A program made the translations under genes and the position numbers. Shown one piece after another: positions 18,786-31,279 of a DNA stretch of 64,000 bases (positions are counted from its first letter, which is position 1; each line of letters begins with the position of its first letter). Under the pieces are notes generated by a model. It saw only the letters and a program-made list of their open reading frames with translations, had not been told where the DNA came from and made no database searches. Origin of the DNA: Aerococcus mictus (GTDB lineage: Bacteria; Bacillota; Bacilli; Lactobacillales; Aerococcaceae); contig NZ_CP132985.1 in NCBI RefSeq assembly GCF_003286595.3, positions 868,001-932,000 of the forward strand. Reading direction: 5' to 3'.

Positions 18786-19457
18786 GTGGTTGAAAGAAAA
18801 CAATATACGGTTTTACAGACCAGCTTATTAGAAAACTATCAAGCGCTCTCTTTGAGCAATGAGGAAGTGATGTTTCTCATTCATATTGTCAGCTTTCAGC
18901 AAATGCAAGATGATTTTCCACCGATTCAAGCCTTACAAAAGCGTATGGGCTATAGCCAGGGTGAAACTTATGATATGATTCAGAATTTGATTGATAAAAA
19001 ATTCTTATCAATTGAGAGCGAAGAAAGTGACCAGGGGCAGCAGATTGAATACTATAGCCTAGACTTGCTTTATCAAAAATTAGAGCGTTTTTTTGAAGAA
19101 AACCATGCTAAAAAAGAAAAACAAGCGGAAGAGAAGGCTGAAGGGTCGATCTTTCAAATTATTGAACAAGAATTTGGTCGTCCCTTATCGCCAATCGAAT
19201 ACCAGCAAGTGGCGGCTTGGTTTAGTGAAGACCACTATGATGTGGTAACGGTAAAGGCAGCCATTAAAGAAGCGGTTTTGAATGGCGTATTAAATTTGCG
19301 CTACATTGACCGCATTCTAATCAATTGGCAAAAGCAAAATAAAAAAGGTAACGTCGAGACTAGTCCGAACTACCGCAATGCTAAAATTCGTCAGCAAAAT
19401 AATAACCTTCCCCCAGTCCCTATGACTAAGGTTATCAATACACCTGATGATGAGTGA
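18786..19457 (+). CDS. dnaD: DnaD domain replication-initiation protein
   Basis: A 223-residue protein with an N-terminal winged helix (residues 10-95) and the C-terminal DnaD/DnaB2 helical domain (about 120-185), with the typical YIDRILINWQKQ ending. DnaD opens and remodels DNA during helicase loading at oriC and at PriA restart sites. The start is GTG with GAGGGTGG upstream. It is the last gene of the dapB operon; nth, usually next in Bacillus, is absent here. Confidence 0.9.
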   Translation: MVERKQYTVLQTSLLENYQALSLSNEEVMFLIHIVSFQQMQDDFPPIQALQKRMGYSQGETYDMIQNLIDKKFLSIESEESDQGQQIEYYSLDLLYQKLERFFEENHAKKEKQAEEKAEGSIFQIIEQEFGRPLSPIEYQQVAAWFSEDHYDVVTVKAAIKEAVLNGVLNLRYIDRILINWQKQNKKGNVETSPNYRNAKIRQQNNNLPPVPMTKVINTPDDE

Positions 19458-19481
19458 GAAAAATAGAAATCCTAGCATAAG

Positions 19482-19517
19482 AAAACCGCATGCAATCATT
19501 AGCTGCGGTTTTTTTGT
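19482..19517. terminator. Terminator between dnaD and the convergent reductase gene
   Basis: A stem AAAACCGCA/TGCGGTTTT (19482-19490 with 19504-19512) then a T run on the plus strand and A residues before it, so it may act both ways. Confidence 0.85.
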
Positions 19518-19526
19518 TTATGCAAT

Positions 19527-20531
19527 TTAATTTTTAAAGTAAGTGGTGCTATGAAGAGGGGCTAGTTTTTCCTCGGGGTAGAGGTAGTGGGTGATGGCGT
19601 TGATGGCTGTTGGTGCCTCACCGAAGCCACTAGCGATTAACTGGGTTTTACCTGTATAAGTACAAATATCACCAATGGCGTAGACCCCTGCCAGACTCGT
19701 TTGCATGTGTTCATTAACAGGAATACGTTGGCCAAGAGACTCGATAGGCCATGACTTAAAGGCATTGATGTTTGCCTGAAAACCATAAGAAGAAATAATA
19801 CTGTCTAGCTGAAGGCTCCTGCTTTCCTGACTGCGACTTTTGGTCAATAAGAGTTCTACCTGCTGAGACCCTTCGAGGGCATGAATGGCCTTAGCTTGGT
19901 AGGGAGTGAGAATTTCAACATTGCTTTTAGTCTTCAATTGCGCTTGGCTAAATTCATGGCCACGGAATCTATTTCGGCGGTGGACCAGATAAAGCTTCTT
20001 GGCGTACTGGCTGACTAATAGAGCATTATCTAAAGCGGTATCGCCTCCCCCTAAAATAGCAACTGCTTGACCCTGAAAATCTTGAGCCTGATTAACGGTA
20101 TAAAATAACTTGTCTCCTTCAAATTCAGCTTCATTTTTAATATTTGCCGAACGTGGTCTAAAAGCGCCGCCCCCAGCGGCAATTAAGACGGCTCGGCTAT
20201 AAAAGCATGCCTTTTGACTTCTTAAGGAAAAATAATCCCCTTCATCATTGATTTCAGTGATGTCATGGTTAAAGTGAAAGCTAGTGGTCGAAGCAAAGGG
20301 CTTCACTTGTTCCATTAGGGCTTGACTGAGTTCCTTACCCGTAATTTGCGGAAGGGCTCCAATATCAAAAATCGCCTTGTCAGGATACAAGGCGTAGGGC
20401 TGTCCGCCAACTTGAGCAAGACTATCAATAATTTGTACAGAAAGCTGACGCATTCCTGCATAAAAGGCGGCGAATAAACCACTGGGTCCAGCGCCAATAA
20501 TAGTTAAATCTTTGATGTTTTTTTCTGTCAT
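19527..20531 (-). CDS. Ferredoxin/flavodoxin-NADP reductase, TrxR-like (YumC type)
   Basis: A 334-residue flavoprotein with an FAD motif GAGPSGLFAAFYAG at the N-terminus, an NADPH motif GGGDTALDNAL (about 155) and the FAD-closing motif YAIGDICTY. The redox CxxC of thioredoxin reductase is missing, which defines the YumC-like ferredoxin-NADP reductase group. The start at 20531 overlaps the upstream stop as TAATG with GGATG before it; an alternative ATG at 20543 adds four residues. It should supply electrons to flavodoxin or ferredoxin. Confidence 0.88.
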   Translation of the reverse strand: MTEKNIKDLTIIGAGPSGLFAAFYAGMRQLSVQIIDSLAQVGGQPYALYPDKAIFDIGALPQITGKELSQALMEQVKPFASTTSFHFNHDITEINDEGDYFSLRSQKACFYSRAVLIAAGGGAFRPRSANIKNEAEFEGDKLFYTVNQAQDFQGQAVAILGGGDTALDNALLVSQYAKKLYLVHRRNRFRGHEFSQAQLKTKSNVEILTPYQAKAIHALEGSQQVELLLTKSRSQESRSLQLDSIISSYGFQANINAFKSWPIESLGQRIPVNEHMQTSLAGVYAIGDICTYTGKTQLIASGFGEAPTAINAITHYLYPEEKLAPLHSTTYFKN

Positions 20532-21034
20532 TAAATCATCCAATCAAAATAAAAAAAGATAAAGCGAATAAAAAAGGCAACACCGACCCCAGCGACAAAG
20601 CCCCCAAAGACTTCCGAAGGTTTATGCCCAAGATAATCATCGATAACCATATTTTGGTCATCAATCTGATCTAACTTCTCATTGATTGGACCATCCTCTT
20701 CACTAACATAGTGTTCACGTAAAATGGCCAATAACTCTCTAATCAGAATGCCTTGTTCACCACTTTGTCTTCTTACCCCCATGGCGTCGAACATAACGAT
20801 TAACCCATAGGCCGTTGCTATGGCAACGTAGGGAGACAAAAAGCCTTCTTGAAGGATGAGGGAAGTGATTAAAGCGGTTACCGCAGCGGTATGTGAACTG
20901 GGCATGCCACCGGTCGTATGGATAATAGAAAGTTTGGTTTCCTTTTTTCCCATAAAGAGATAGGCAATCGGGTATTTAATTATTTGGGTGAAAATAATTG
21001 CTACAATCGTGGCAGTTAAGGGGAAATTTTTCAC
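20531..21034 (-). CDS. Divergent PAP2 family membrane protein (YuiD-like, DUF212)
   Basis: A 167-residue protein with four or five membrane segments and the family motif GGMPSSHTAAVTAL (about residues 42-55), and DAMGVRRQSGEQ, then KPSEVFGG near the end. This is the divergent acid phosphatase/PAP2-related DUF212 group; catalytic activity is unproven. It is cotranscribed with the reductase downstream (1-bp overlap). SD GAGAGGAAAC lies upstream. Confidence 0.85.
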   Translation of the reverse strand: MKNFPLTATIVAIIFTQIIKYPIAYLFMGKKETKLSIIHTTGGMPSSHTAAVTALITSLILQEGFLSPYVAIATAYGLIVMFDAMGVRRQSGEQGILIRELLAILREHYVSEEDGPINEKLDQIDDQNMVIDDYLGHKPSEVFGGFVAGVGVAFFIRFIFFYFDWMI

Positions 21035-21140
21035 TGGAATGTTTCCTCTCTAATATTAACTAGTGTAATCTTATCATGAATTAGGAGGCTAGAAAAGTTT
21101 TTTAGGACCCTGAGAAAGTTTGCTGCTATTGAAAGTCTTC

Positions 21141-21169
21141 TATACAAAAATTTACGATCTTGGTACAAT
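21141..21169 (+). promoter_or_regulatory. Promoter for ppi-S1-pgi
   Basis: TATACA (21141-21146), 17-bp spacer, TACAAT (21164-21169) with an extended TG. It is 20 bp from the ppi start. Confidence 0.65.
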
Positions 21170-21188
21170 TAAACTAAGGAGGTAAATA

Positions 21189-21782
21189 ATGAACTATCTA
21201 CAACTGGAAAGCAATGATCAGAATCCTACCGCAACAATTAAAACCACTTTAGGGGATATTACCCTCACTCTATACCCTGAGGTAGCGCCAAAGACAGTGA
21301 AAAACTTTATTGAACTGAGTCAATCTGGGTATTATGACGGGGTTATTTTCCACCGGGTCATTCCAAACTTTATGATTCAGGGTGGCGACCCAACCGGAAC
21401 GGGTAGAGGGGGAGAAAGTATTTACGGCAGTGCATTTGAAGATGAGTTTTCTAATCAAGTCTTCAACTTTAACGGAGCTCTCTCCATGGCTAATGCAGGG
21501 CCAAATACCAATGGCTCGCAATTCTTTATCGTCTCTGCTAAAGAAGTGCCCCAAGCCATGTTAGACCAGATGAAGGCACTCTCTTGGCCTGAAGAAGTTA
21601 TTGAGAACTATGCACAAAAGGGTGGAACCCCTTGGCTCGATCACAAACATACGGTATTTGGTCAAGTAGTCGATGGGATGGATGTTGTCTATCAGATCGA
21701 AGCAGTCGAGCGAGACAGCCATGATAAACCCTTAGAAGATGTATCAATTGTTACGATTGATATTGAAGGCCTTGATCAGTAA
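21189..21782 (+). CDS. ppiB: Cyclophilin-type peptidyl-prolyl isomerase
   Basis: A 197-residue cytoplasmic cyclophilin with no signal peptide. The domain shows [21 protein letters not shown] (trimmed here to [15 protein letters not shown]), [16 protein letters not shown] and [13 protein letters not shown]. It catalyses cis-trans isomerisation of proline peptide bonds. SD AAGGAGG. It overlaps the next gene as TAATG. Confidence 0.95.
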   Translation: MNYLQLESNDQNPTATIKTTLGDITLTLYPEVAPKTVKNFIELSQSGYYDGVIFHRVIPNFMIQGGDPTGTGRGGESIYGSAFEDEFSNQVFNFNGALSMANAGPNTNGSQFFIVSAKEVPQAMLDQMKALSWPEEVIENYAQKGGTPWLDHKHTVFGQVVDGMDVVYQIEAVERDSHDKPLEDVSIVTIDIEGLDQ

Positions 21783-22192
21783 TGGAGCGTCAAGAAAACT
21801 ATCGGATTGGCGATGTTCTTAATGGAACCGTGACTGGCATTCAATCCTATGGTTTATTCATCAAATTGGACTCTCATTGTCATGGATTGGTTCATATTTC
21901 TGAGGTTGACCATGGCTATGTCACCAACTTAGAAGAACGTTTTTCGGTGGGAGACCAGGTCAAAGTAAAAATCATCGATATCGATGAGTACACCAAGAAA
22001 ATTAGTCTATCGATTCGAGCCCTTAAAGCAACCAACACCCCAAATTTTCCAGCGCGGATAAAGAAACCCAAGCGGCGTCATACACCACAAATAGGTTTTA
22101 AAACAATCAATAAAAAAATGCCTGAGTGGATTGAAAACTCGTTAGCGGATATCCATTCAGGAAAGATTAAAGATTATCGATTGGAGGAATAA
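21782..22192 (+). CDS. S1 domain RNA-binding regulator (CvfD/YugI-like)
   Basis: A 136-residue protein with a single S1 domain at residues 7-75 ([28 protein letters not shown]) and a basic tail. It resembles general stress protein 13 (YugI) and CvfD, which regulate gene expression after transcription in related cocci. Its start overlaps the ppiB stop by 1 bp, so it is translationally coupled. The RNA targets are unknown. Confidence 0.85.
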   Translation: MERQENYRIGDVLNGTVTGIQSYGLFIKLDSHCHGLVHISEVDHGYVTNLEERFSVGDQVKVKIIDIDEYTKKISLSIRALKATNTPNFPARIKKPKRRHTPQIGFKTINKKMPEWIENSLADIHSGKIKDYRLEE

Positions 22193-22194
22193 CA

Positions 22195-23544
22195 TTGTCT
22201 ACATTAACTTTTGATTATTCAAAAACACAACACTTTATTCAAGATCATGAATTAGACTATTTACAACCCTTTGTGACCGCAGCAGACAAGATGCTACGTG
22301 AAAAGACAGGACAAGGTGCTGATTTTACGGATTGGGTAACTCTTCCAGCAGACTATGACAAAGAAGAATACGCCCGCCTAAAAGCAGCTGCCAAACGTAT
22401 CCAAGACGACTCTGATGTCTTAGTGGTGCTTGGAATAGGTGGGTCCTATTTGGGAGCCAAAGCAGCCATTGACTTTTTAAGTCATCAATTTATTAACTAT
22501 TTCCCAGCTGATAAAAGAGACTATCCTCAAATTTTATTTGCCGGTAACAGTTTAAGCTCAACTTACCTTAGTGAATTAATTGAAGTGATTGGTGACCGTG
22601 ATTTCTCAGTCAATGTTATTAGTAAATCAGGAACTACTACTGAAACAGCCATTGCCTTTAGAATCTTTAAGCAATTACTAGAAGATAAATATGGCAAAGA
22701 AGCTGCTAAACAACGGATTTATGCGACAACTGATAAAGCAAAAGGTGCCCTACGAGAAGAAGCCGATAAAGAAGGCTATGAGACCTTTATTATTCCTGAC
22801 GGGGTTGGGGGACGCTTTACCGTTCTAACACCAGTAGGGCTTTTACCAATTGCGGTGAGTGGTGCTGATACAGATGCCCTCCTTGAAGGGGCTAAGCAAG
22901 CCATGGAAGACCTATCAGATGCAGACTTGAAGAAAAATAGTGCCTACCAATATGCAGGCCTAAGAAACATCCTTCACCGCAAGGGTTATGACACTGAAAT
23001 CTTAGTGAACTATGAACCAAAGATGCAATACTTTGCAGAGTGGTGGAAACAATTATTCGGTGAATCTGAAGGAAAAGACCAAAAAGGAATTTATCCATCT
23101 TCTGCTAACTTCTCCACCGACTTGCATTCCATTGGGCAATCTATCCAAGACGGAAAACGAAACCTGATGGAAACAGTTATCAAAGTGGATACACCTGAAA
23201 GAAATATTGATATCCCTCGCTTAGACAGTGACTTAGATGGACTTTCCTACCTAGAAGGCAAGGACTTGGACTATGTAAATACTAAGGCTTTTCAAGGAAC
23301 CTTGTTAGCCCATACGGACGGTCGCGTACCTAACTTTGTTATCCATATTGAAGAAATGGATGCTTATCATTTAGGTTACATGATTTACTTCTTTGAATTG
23401 ACAGTAGGGATGAGTGGCTATCTCAACGGCGTTAATCCATTTAACCAACCTGGCGTAGAAGCATATAAGAAAAATATGTTTGCTTTACTCGGAAAACCAG
23501 GATTCGATGATTTAGCTGATGAACTTAACCAACGCTTAGATTAA
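22195..23544 (+). CDS. pgi: Glucose-6-phosphate isomerase
   Basis: The 449-residue enzyme interconverts glucose 6-phosphate and fructose 6-phosphate. It shows [14 protein letters not shown] (about 80), [14 protein letters not shown] (about 143) and the catalytic [14 protein letters not shown] near the C-terminus. Length matches Gram-positive Pgi. The start codon is TTG, 7 nt after GGAGG, so the gene may be translated below its maximum. It is followed by a terminator. Confidence 0.97.
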   Translation: MSTLTFDYSKTQHFIQDHELDYLQPFVTAADKMLREKTGQGADFTDWVTLPADYDKEEYARLKAAAKRIQDDSDVLVVLGIGGSYLGAKAAIDFLSHQFINYFPADKRDYPQILFAGNSLSSTYLSELIEVIGDRDFSVNVISKSGTTTETAIAFRIFKQLLEDKYGKEAAKQRIYATTDKAKGALREEADKEGYETFIIPDGVGGRFTVLTPVGLLPIAVSGADTDALLEGAKQAMEDLSDADLKKNSAYQYAGLRNILHRKGYDTEILVNYEPKMQYFAEWWKQLFGESEGKDQKGIYPSSANFSTDLHSIGQSIQDGKRNLMETVIKVDTPERNIDIPRLDSDLDGLSYLEGKDLDYVNTKAFQGTLLAHTDGRVPNFVIHIEEMDAYHLGYMIYFFELTVGMSGYLNGVNPFNQPGVEAYKKNMFALLGKPGFDDLADELNQRLD

Positions 23545-23613
23545 TTTAAAACTAATAATCACTTTTATTAATTAAACTAATTAACTATAAAAACTGAAAA
23601 ATCAGGCTTTTAG

Positions 23614-23648
23614 AAGAGGAGTTTCATCAAGAAGCTTCTCTTTTTTAT
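23614..23648 (+). terminator. Terminator after pgi
   Basis: An 8-bp stem AAGAGGAG/CTTCTCTT (23614-23621 with 23635-23642, one G-U) and a T-rich tail. Confidence 0.8.
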
Positions 23649-23676
23649 TTATTTCAAACTTTTTTGGAAAAATCTA

Positions 23677-23705
23677 TTGACTTTGATAGCAAAACATTAT
23701 ATTAT
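23677..23705 (+). promoter_or_regulatory. rRNA operon promoter P1
   Basis: TTGACT (23677-23682), 17-bp spacer, TATTAT (23700-23705). Confidence 0.75.
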
Positions 23706-23832
23706 ATTTCTTGTCGCTGATGAGCGGAGCAAAACACAGTTGTTAAATCTTCGCTCGTTCTCAAAGAACAAAAAGTTTATTTCTTCATTTTGAGAGAAAA
23801 TTCAACAATAAAAAATAAATTTTAAAAAGTTC

Positions 23833-23862
23833 TTGACAAAGAGATAGTGGTTGCGGTATGAT
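23833..23862 (+). promoter_or_regulatory. rRNA operon promoter P2
   Basis: Perfect TTGACA (23833-23838), 18-bp spacer, TATGAT (23857-23862), about 165 bp before 16S. Tandem promoters are normal for rrn operons. Confidence 0.85.
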
Positions 23863-23885
23863 AATAAAGTCGCAACAAGCGATAT

Positions 23886-23913
23886 AGACCTTTGAAAACT
23901 GAACAAAGAAGAC
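23886..23913 (+). other. 16S rRNA processing stem, 5' arm
   Basis: This 28-nt arm pairs with 25605-25632 on the far side of 16S with one mismatch and a few G-U pairs, giving the long duplex cut by RNase III to free pre-16S. Confidence 0.8.
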
Positions 23914-24027
23914 GAACCAAATGTGTAGGGCATCAACATTTTGTTGATGAACCAACAATTCAAACAATAAGTCTAGACCAGACTATAACTAGTCAGCAAA
24001 CAAATGAGCTATCAACGCTCATGATTC

Positions 24028-25585
<1,558 letters not shown>

Positions 25586-25604
25586 ATTCGGAATACATAT
25601 TTGA

Positions 25605-25632
25605 GTCTTCTTTGTTTAGTTTTGAGAGGTCT
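25605..25632 (+). other. 16S rRNA processing stem, 3' arm
   Basis: Partner of the arm at 23886-23913; together they enclose the whole 16S gene. Confidence 0.8.
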
Positions 25633-25657
25633 ATCCACATGGTTGATGGATTTAACC

Positions 25658-25731
<74 letters not shown>

Positions 25732-25765
25732 TTACATGTTTATTATATGACCATAACTCATACCC

Positions 25766-25838
25766 GGGGGATTAGCTCAGCTGGGAGAGCGCCTGCTTTG
25801 CAAGCAGGAGGTCAGCGGTTCGATCCCGCTATCCTCCA
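25766..25838 (+). tRNA. tRNA-Ala(TGC), 16S-23S spacer
   Basis: A 73-nt cloverleaf, acceptor GGGGGAT/ATCCTCC with one G-U pair, anticodon TGC. No CCA. Identical to the copy at 29811-29883. Confidence 0.97.
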
Positions 25839-25861
25839 TTGCAACGAAAACGTTGCAGATT

Positions 25862-25888
25862 TGTTCTTTGAAAACTGAATACTATCAT
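25862..25888 (+). other. 23S rRNA processing stem, 5' arm
   Basis: Pairs with 28941-28967 beyond the 23S gene (ATGATAG..ATTCAGTTTT matching, few interruptions), the expected RNase III duplex. Confidence 0.7.
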
Positions 25889-26005
25889 AACATTCCGCAT
25901 TTCTATTTTTTGCGAGATAGAAATGTCAATAAACCAATTTTACCAAGCGTAAAAACCGAAAAAGAAAGAGTTTTAAAACTTTTCGCATCATACAACTTAA
26001 CCGGT

Positions 26006-28908
<2,903 letters not shown>

Positions 28909-28940
28909 AAGGATAAGGTTGTATGAGGTTTAAGGAAGAC

Positions 28941-28967
28941 ATGATAGATTCAGTTTTGAGCGAACAA
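28941..28967 (+). other. 23S rRNA processing stem, 3' arm
   Basis: Partner of 25862-25888; it lies between 23S and 5S. Confidence 0.7.
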
Positions 28968-28983
28968 GCTCAAAAAAATAAAT

Positions 28984-29102
28984 TGTACGGTGACGATGGC
29001 AAGAAGGACCCACCTGTATCCATCCCGAACACAGCAGTTAAGCTTCTTAGCGCCGAATGTAGTTGGGGGTTGCCCCCTGTGAGACTAGGACGTTGCCGTG
29101 CA
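28984..29102 (+). rRNA. rrf: 5S ribosomal RNA
   Basis: Contains CCATCCCGAACAC, GTTAAGCTTCTTAGCGCC and GTAGTTGGGGGTTGCCCCC. The ends pair as TGTACGG/CCGTGCA. The exact ends may differ by one or two bases. Confidence 0.95.
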
Positions 29103-29111
29103 ATATTTTAT

Positions 29112-29184
29112 GGAGAATTAGCTCAGCTGGGAGAGCGTCTGCCTTACAAGCAGAATGTCGGGGGTTCGAGCCCCTCATTCTCCA
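29112..29184 (+). tRNA. tRNA-Val(TAC)
   Basis: 73 nt, acceptor GGAGAAT/ATTCTCC, loop CTTACAA. First gene of the 22-tRNA cluster after 5S. Confidence 0.97.
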
Positions 29185-29188
29185 TTAT

Positions 29189-29261
29189 GATTCGTTAGCT
29201 CAGTTGGTAGAGCATCTGACTTTTAATCAGAGGGTCGGGAGTTCGAGCCTCCCACGGATCA
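29189..29261 (+). tRNA. tRNA-Lys(TTT)
   Basis: 73 nt, acceptor GATTCGT/ACGGATC, loop CTTTTAA. Confidence 0.97.
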
Positions 29262-29268
29262 TTTACAT

Positions 29269-29350
29269 GCGGGTGTGGCGGAATTGGCAGACGCACCAGA
29301 TTTAGGATCTGGCGCCGAGAGGCGTGGGGGTTCAAGTCCCTTCACCCGCA
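29269..29350 (+). tRNA. tRNA-Leu(TAG)
   Basis: 82 nt with a long variable arm, acceptor GCGGGTG, loop TTTAGGA. Confidence 0.97.
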
Positions 29351-29361
29351 CTAATATAAAA

Positions 29362-29434
29362 GCCGGCTTAGCTCAGTTGGTAGAGCATCTGATTTGTAAT
29401 CAGGGGGTCGAGGGTTCAAGTCCTTTAGCCGGCA
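29362..29434 (+). tRNA. tRNA-Thr(TGT)
   Basis: 73 nt, acceptor GCCGGCT, loop TTTGTAA. Confidence 0.97.
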
Positions 29435-29445
29435 TTATATCTCAT

Positions 29446-29517
29446 GCGGAAGTAGTTCAGTGGTAGAACACCACCTTGCCAAGGTGGGGGTCGCGGGTTC
29501 GAATCCCGTCTTCCGCT
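29446..29517 (+). tRNA. tRNA-Gly(GCC)
   Basis: 72 nt, acceptor GCGGAAG, loop TTGCCAA, discriminator T, normal for Gly. Confidence 0.97.
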
Positions 29518-29549
29518 TAGCCAAATGGCTTAAAATTAAATATTATTAT

Positions 29550-29635
29550 GCCGGGGTGGCGGAACAGGCAGACGCACGGGACTTAAAATCCCGCGGTGGT
29601 TAAACACCGTACCGGTTCGATTCCGGTCCTCGGCA
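29550..29635 (+). tRNA. tRNA-Leu(TAA)
   Basis: 86 nt with a long variable arm, acceptor GCCGGGG, loop CTTAAAA. Confidence 0.97.
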
Positions 29636-29653
29636 TAAACTTTTTATAAATAG

Positions 29654-29727
29654 GCACCCATGGCTCAACTGGATAGAGTACCTGACTACGAATCAGGCGG
29701 TTGCAGGTTCGAATCCTGCTGGGTGCA
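29654..29727 (+). tRNA. tRNA-Arg(ACG)
   Basis: 74 nt, acceptor GCACCCA/TGGGTGC, loop CTACGAA; A34 is expected to become inosine. Confidence 0.97.
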
Positions 29728-29731
29728 TTAT

Positions 29732-29805
29732 CGGGAAATAGCTCAGCTTGGTAGAGCACTTGGTTTGGGACCAAGGGGTCGCAGGTTCGAATCCTGTTTT
29801 CCCGA
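29732..29805 (+). tRNA. tRNA-Pro(TGG)
   Basis: 74 nt, acceptor CGGGAAA, loop TTTGGGA. Confidence 0.97.
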
Positions 29806-29810
29806 CTTTG

Positions 29811-29883
29811 GGGGGATTAGCTCAGCTGGGAGAGCGCCTGCTTTGCAAGCAGGAGGTCAGCGGTTCGATCCCGCTATCCTCCA
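29811..29883 (+). tRNA. tRNA-Ala(TGC), second copy
   Basis: 73 nt, same sequence as the spacer copy at 25766. Confidence 0.97.
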
Positions 29884-29897
29884 TTACATTATAATTT

Positions 29898-29971
29898 GGC
29901 GGTGTAGCTCAGCTGGCTAGAGCGTCCGGTTCATACCCGGGAGGTCGGGGGTTCGATCCCCTCCGCCGCTA
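29898..29971 (+). tRNA. tRNA-Met(CAT), elongator
   Basis: 74 nt, acceptor GGCGGTG/CGCCGCT, loop TTCATAC. Called elongator Met because it resembles Bacillus Met elongator and has a paired 1-72 position. Confidence 0.85.
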
Positions 29972-29980
29972 TTAATGTTC

Positions 29981-30054
29981 GGACCTTTAGCTCAGTTGGT
30001 TAGAGCAGACGGCTCATAACCGTCCGGCCGTAGGTTCGAGTCCTACAAGGTCCA
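29981..30054 (+). tRNA. tRNA-Ile2(CAT), lysidine-type (or Met)
   Basis: 74 nt, acceptor GGACCTT/AAGGTCC, loop CTCATAA. The neighbouring order Met then this gene then Ser equals the Met-Ile-Ser order in the Bacillus trnB cluster, so it is probably the AUA-reading Ile tRNA modified by TilS. The anticodon alone cannot separate it from Met. Confidence 0.75.
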
Positions 30055-30072
30055 TCTTGTTAATTATATTAT

Positions 30073-30162
30073 GGAGGATTACCCAAGTCTGGCTGAAGGG
30101 AACGGTCTTGAAAACCGTCAGGCGGGTCAAACCGCGCAAGGGTTCGAATCCCTTATCCTCCT
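30073..30162 (+). tRNA. tRNA-Ser(TGA)
   Basis: 90 nt with long variable arm, acceptor GGAGGAT/ATCCTCC, loop CTTGAAA. The discriminator base is T instead of the usual G. Confidence 0.95.
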
Positions 30163-30173
30163 TTACTTATTAT

Positions 30174-30246
30174 CGCGGAGTAGAGCAGCTGGCAGCTCGT
30201 CGGGCTCATAACCCGGAGGTCGCAGGTTCGAATCCTGCCTCCGCAA
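30174..30246 (+). tRNA. Initiator tRNA-fMet(CAT), copy 1
   Basis: 73 nt, unpaired C1-A72 and three G-C pairs closing the anticodon stem (GGG/CCC), both initiator hallmarks. Confidence 0.95.
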
Positions 30247-30263
30247 TTATTCAAAATTGAATA

Positions 30264-30336
30264 GGTCCGGTGGTGTAGGGGTTAACATGCCTCCCTGTCA
30301 CGGAGGAGATCGCGGGTTCAAATCCCGTCCGGACCG
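30264..30336 (+). tRNA. tRNA-Asp(GTC), copy 1
   Basis: 73 nt, acceptor GGTCCGG, loop CTGTCAC, discriminator G. Same sequence as copy 2 at 30812. Confidence 0.97.
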
Positions 30337-30339
30337 TAT

Positions 30340-30410
30340 GCGGGTGTAGTTTAGTGGTAAAACCACAGCCTTCCAAGCTGTTGTCGCGAGTTCGATTCTC
30401 GTCACCCGCT
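30340..30410 (+). tRNA. tRNA-Gly(TCC)
   Basis: 71 nt, acceptor GCGGGTG, loop CTTCCAA. Confidence 0.97.
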
Positions 30411-30420
30411 TACATTATAT

Positions 30421-30494
<74 letters not shown>

Positions 30495-30506
30495 TTTATA
30501 ATTTGT

Positions 30507-30594
30507 GGAGGATTACTCAAGAGGCCGAAGAGGACGGTTTGCTAAATCGTTAGGTCGGGAAACTGACGCAAGGGTTCGAATCCCTTATCCTCCG
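30507..30594 (+). tRNA. tRNA-Ser(GCT)
   Basis: 88 nt with long variable arm, loop TTGCTAA, discriminator G. Confidence 0.97.
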
Positions 30595-30603
30595 TTATCC
30601 AAT

Positions 30604-30675
30604 GGCCCGTTGGTCAAGCGGTTAAGACACCGCCCTTTCACGGCGGTAACACGGGTTCGATTCCCGTACGGGTCA
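30604..30675 (+). tRNA. tRNA-Glu(TTC), copy 1
   Basis: 72 nt, acceptor GGCCCGT/ACGGGTC, loop CTTTCAC. Same sequence as copy 2 at 30985. Confidence 0.97.
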
Positions 30676-30716
30676 TATTTAGGTATTATCCTAATTTAAA
30701 CTGGAGATATTGACAT

Positions 30717-30789
<73 letters not shown>

Positions 30790-30811
30790 TTTTATTTTAC
30801 CTAATTTTTTA

Positions 30812-30884
30812 GGTCCGGTGGTGTAGGGGTTAACATGCCTCCCTGTCACGGAGGAGATCGCGGGTTCAAATCCCGTCCGGACCG
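30812..30884 (+). tRNA. tRNA-Asp(GTC), copy 2
   Basis: 73 nt; repeats the fMet-Asp order seen at 30174-30336. Confidence 0.97.
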
Positions 30885-30896
30885 TTTCTTTTTCAA

Positions 30897-30969
30897 GGTC
30901 CGATAGCTCAGTTGGTAGAGCACTTGATTGAAGCTCAAGGTGTCGGCAGTTCGATTCTGTCTCGGACCA
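30897..30969 (+). tRNA. tRNA-Phe(GAA)
   Basis: 73 nt, acceptor GGTCCGA/TCGGACC, loop TTGAAGC. Confidence 0.96.
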
Positions 30970-30984
30970 TAAAAAATATATTTT

Positions 30985-31056
30985 GGCCCGTTGGTCAAGC
31001 GGTTAAGACACCGCCCTTTCACGGCGGTAACACGGGTTCGATTCCCGTACGGGTCA
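30985..31056 (+). tRNA. tRNA-Glu(TTC), copy 2
   Basis: 72 nt; last gene of the cluster. Confidence 0.97.
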
Positions 31057-31061
31057 TATTT

Positions 31062-31090
31062 AAGCAACTCTATAAAGGGTTGCTTTTTTA
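31062..31090 (+). terminator. Terminator of the rRNA-tRNA operon
   Basis: A stem AGCAAC(T)C/G(G)GTTGCT (31063-31070 with 31077-31084) and a T run, 6 bp after the last tRNA. No earlier terminator is visible after 5S, so all 22 tRNAs probably share the rrn transcript. Confidence 0.85.
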
Positions 31091-31159
31091 TTTGTCTAAA
31101 TATATTCCCTAGCTTTGTTCAATATGATAGATAAAATACACTTTATTCTGCAAAATCTG

Positions 31160-31180
31160 TCAAAAATTGGCCCTTTTTGA
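31160..31180 (+). promoter_or_regulatory. Inverted repeat upstream of the fru promoter
   Basis: TCAAAAA (31160-31166) and TTTTTGA (31174-31180) with a 7-bp centre, 20 bp before the -35. Candidate regulator site, possibly FruR; not proved. Confidence 0.4.
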
Positions 31181-31200
31181 TAGAATATGAAAGAAAATGA

Positions 31201-31229
31201 TTGATTAACAGCTGGATTTCCTTTATAAT
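31201..31229 (+). promoter_or_regulatory. Promoter for fruR-fruK-fruA
   Basis: TTGATT (31201-31206), 17-bp spacer, perfect TATAAT (31224-31229). Confidence 0.85.
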
Positions 31230-31244
31230 ATCCTATGTTAAAAG

Positions 31245-31258
31245 AGAAAACGATTTCA
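31245..31258 (+). promoter_or_regulatory. Candidate CcpA (cre) site
   Basis: AGAAAACGATTTCA differs from the palindromic cre form TGAAARCGYTTTCA at the first base and the central Y. Its place just after the -10 would block transcription when glucose is plentiful. Confidence 0.6.
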
Positions 31259-31279
31259 ATTAATGGAGGGAGGGAGATT

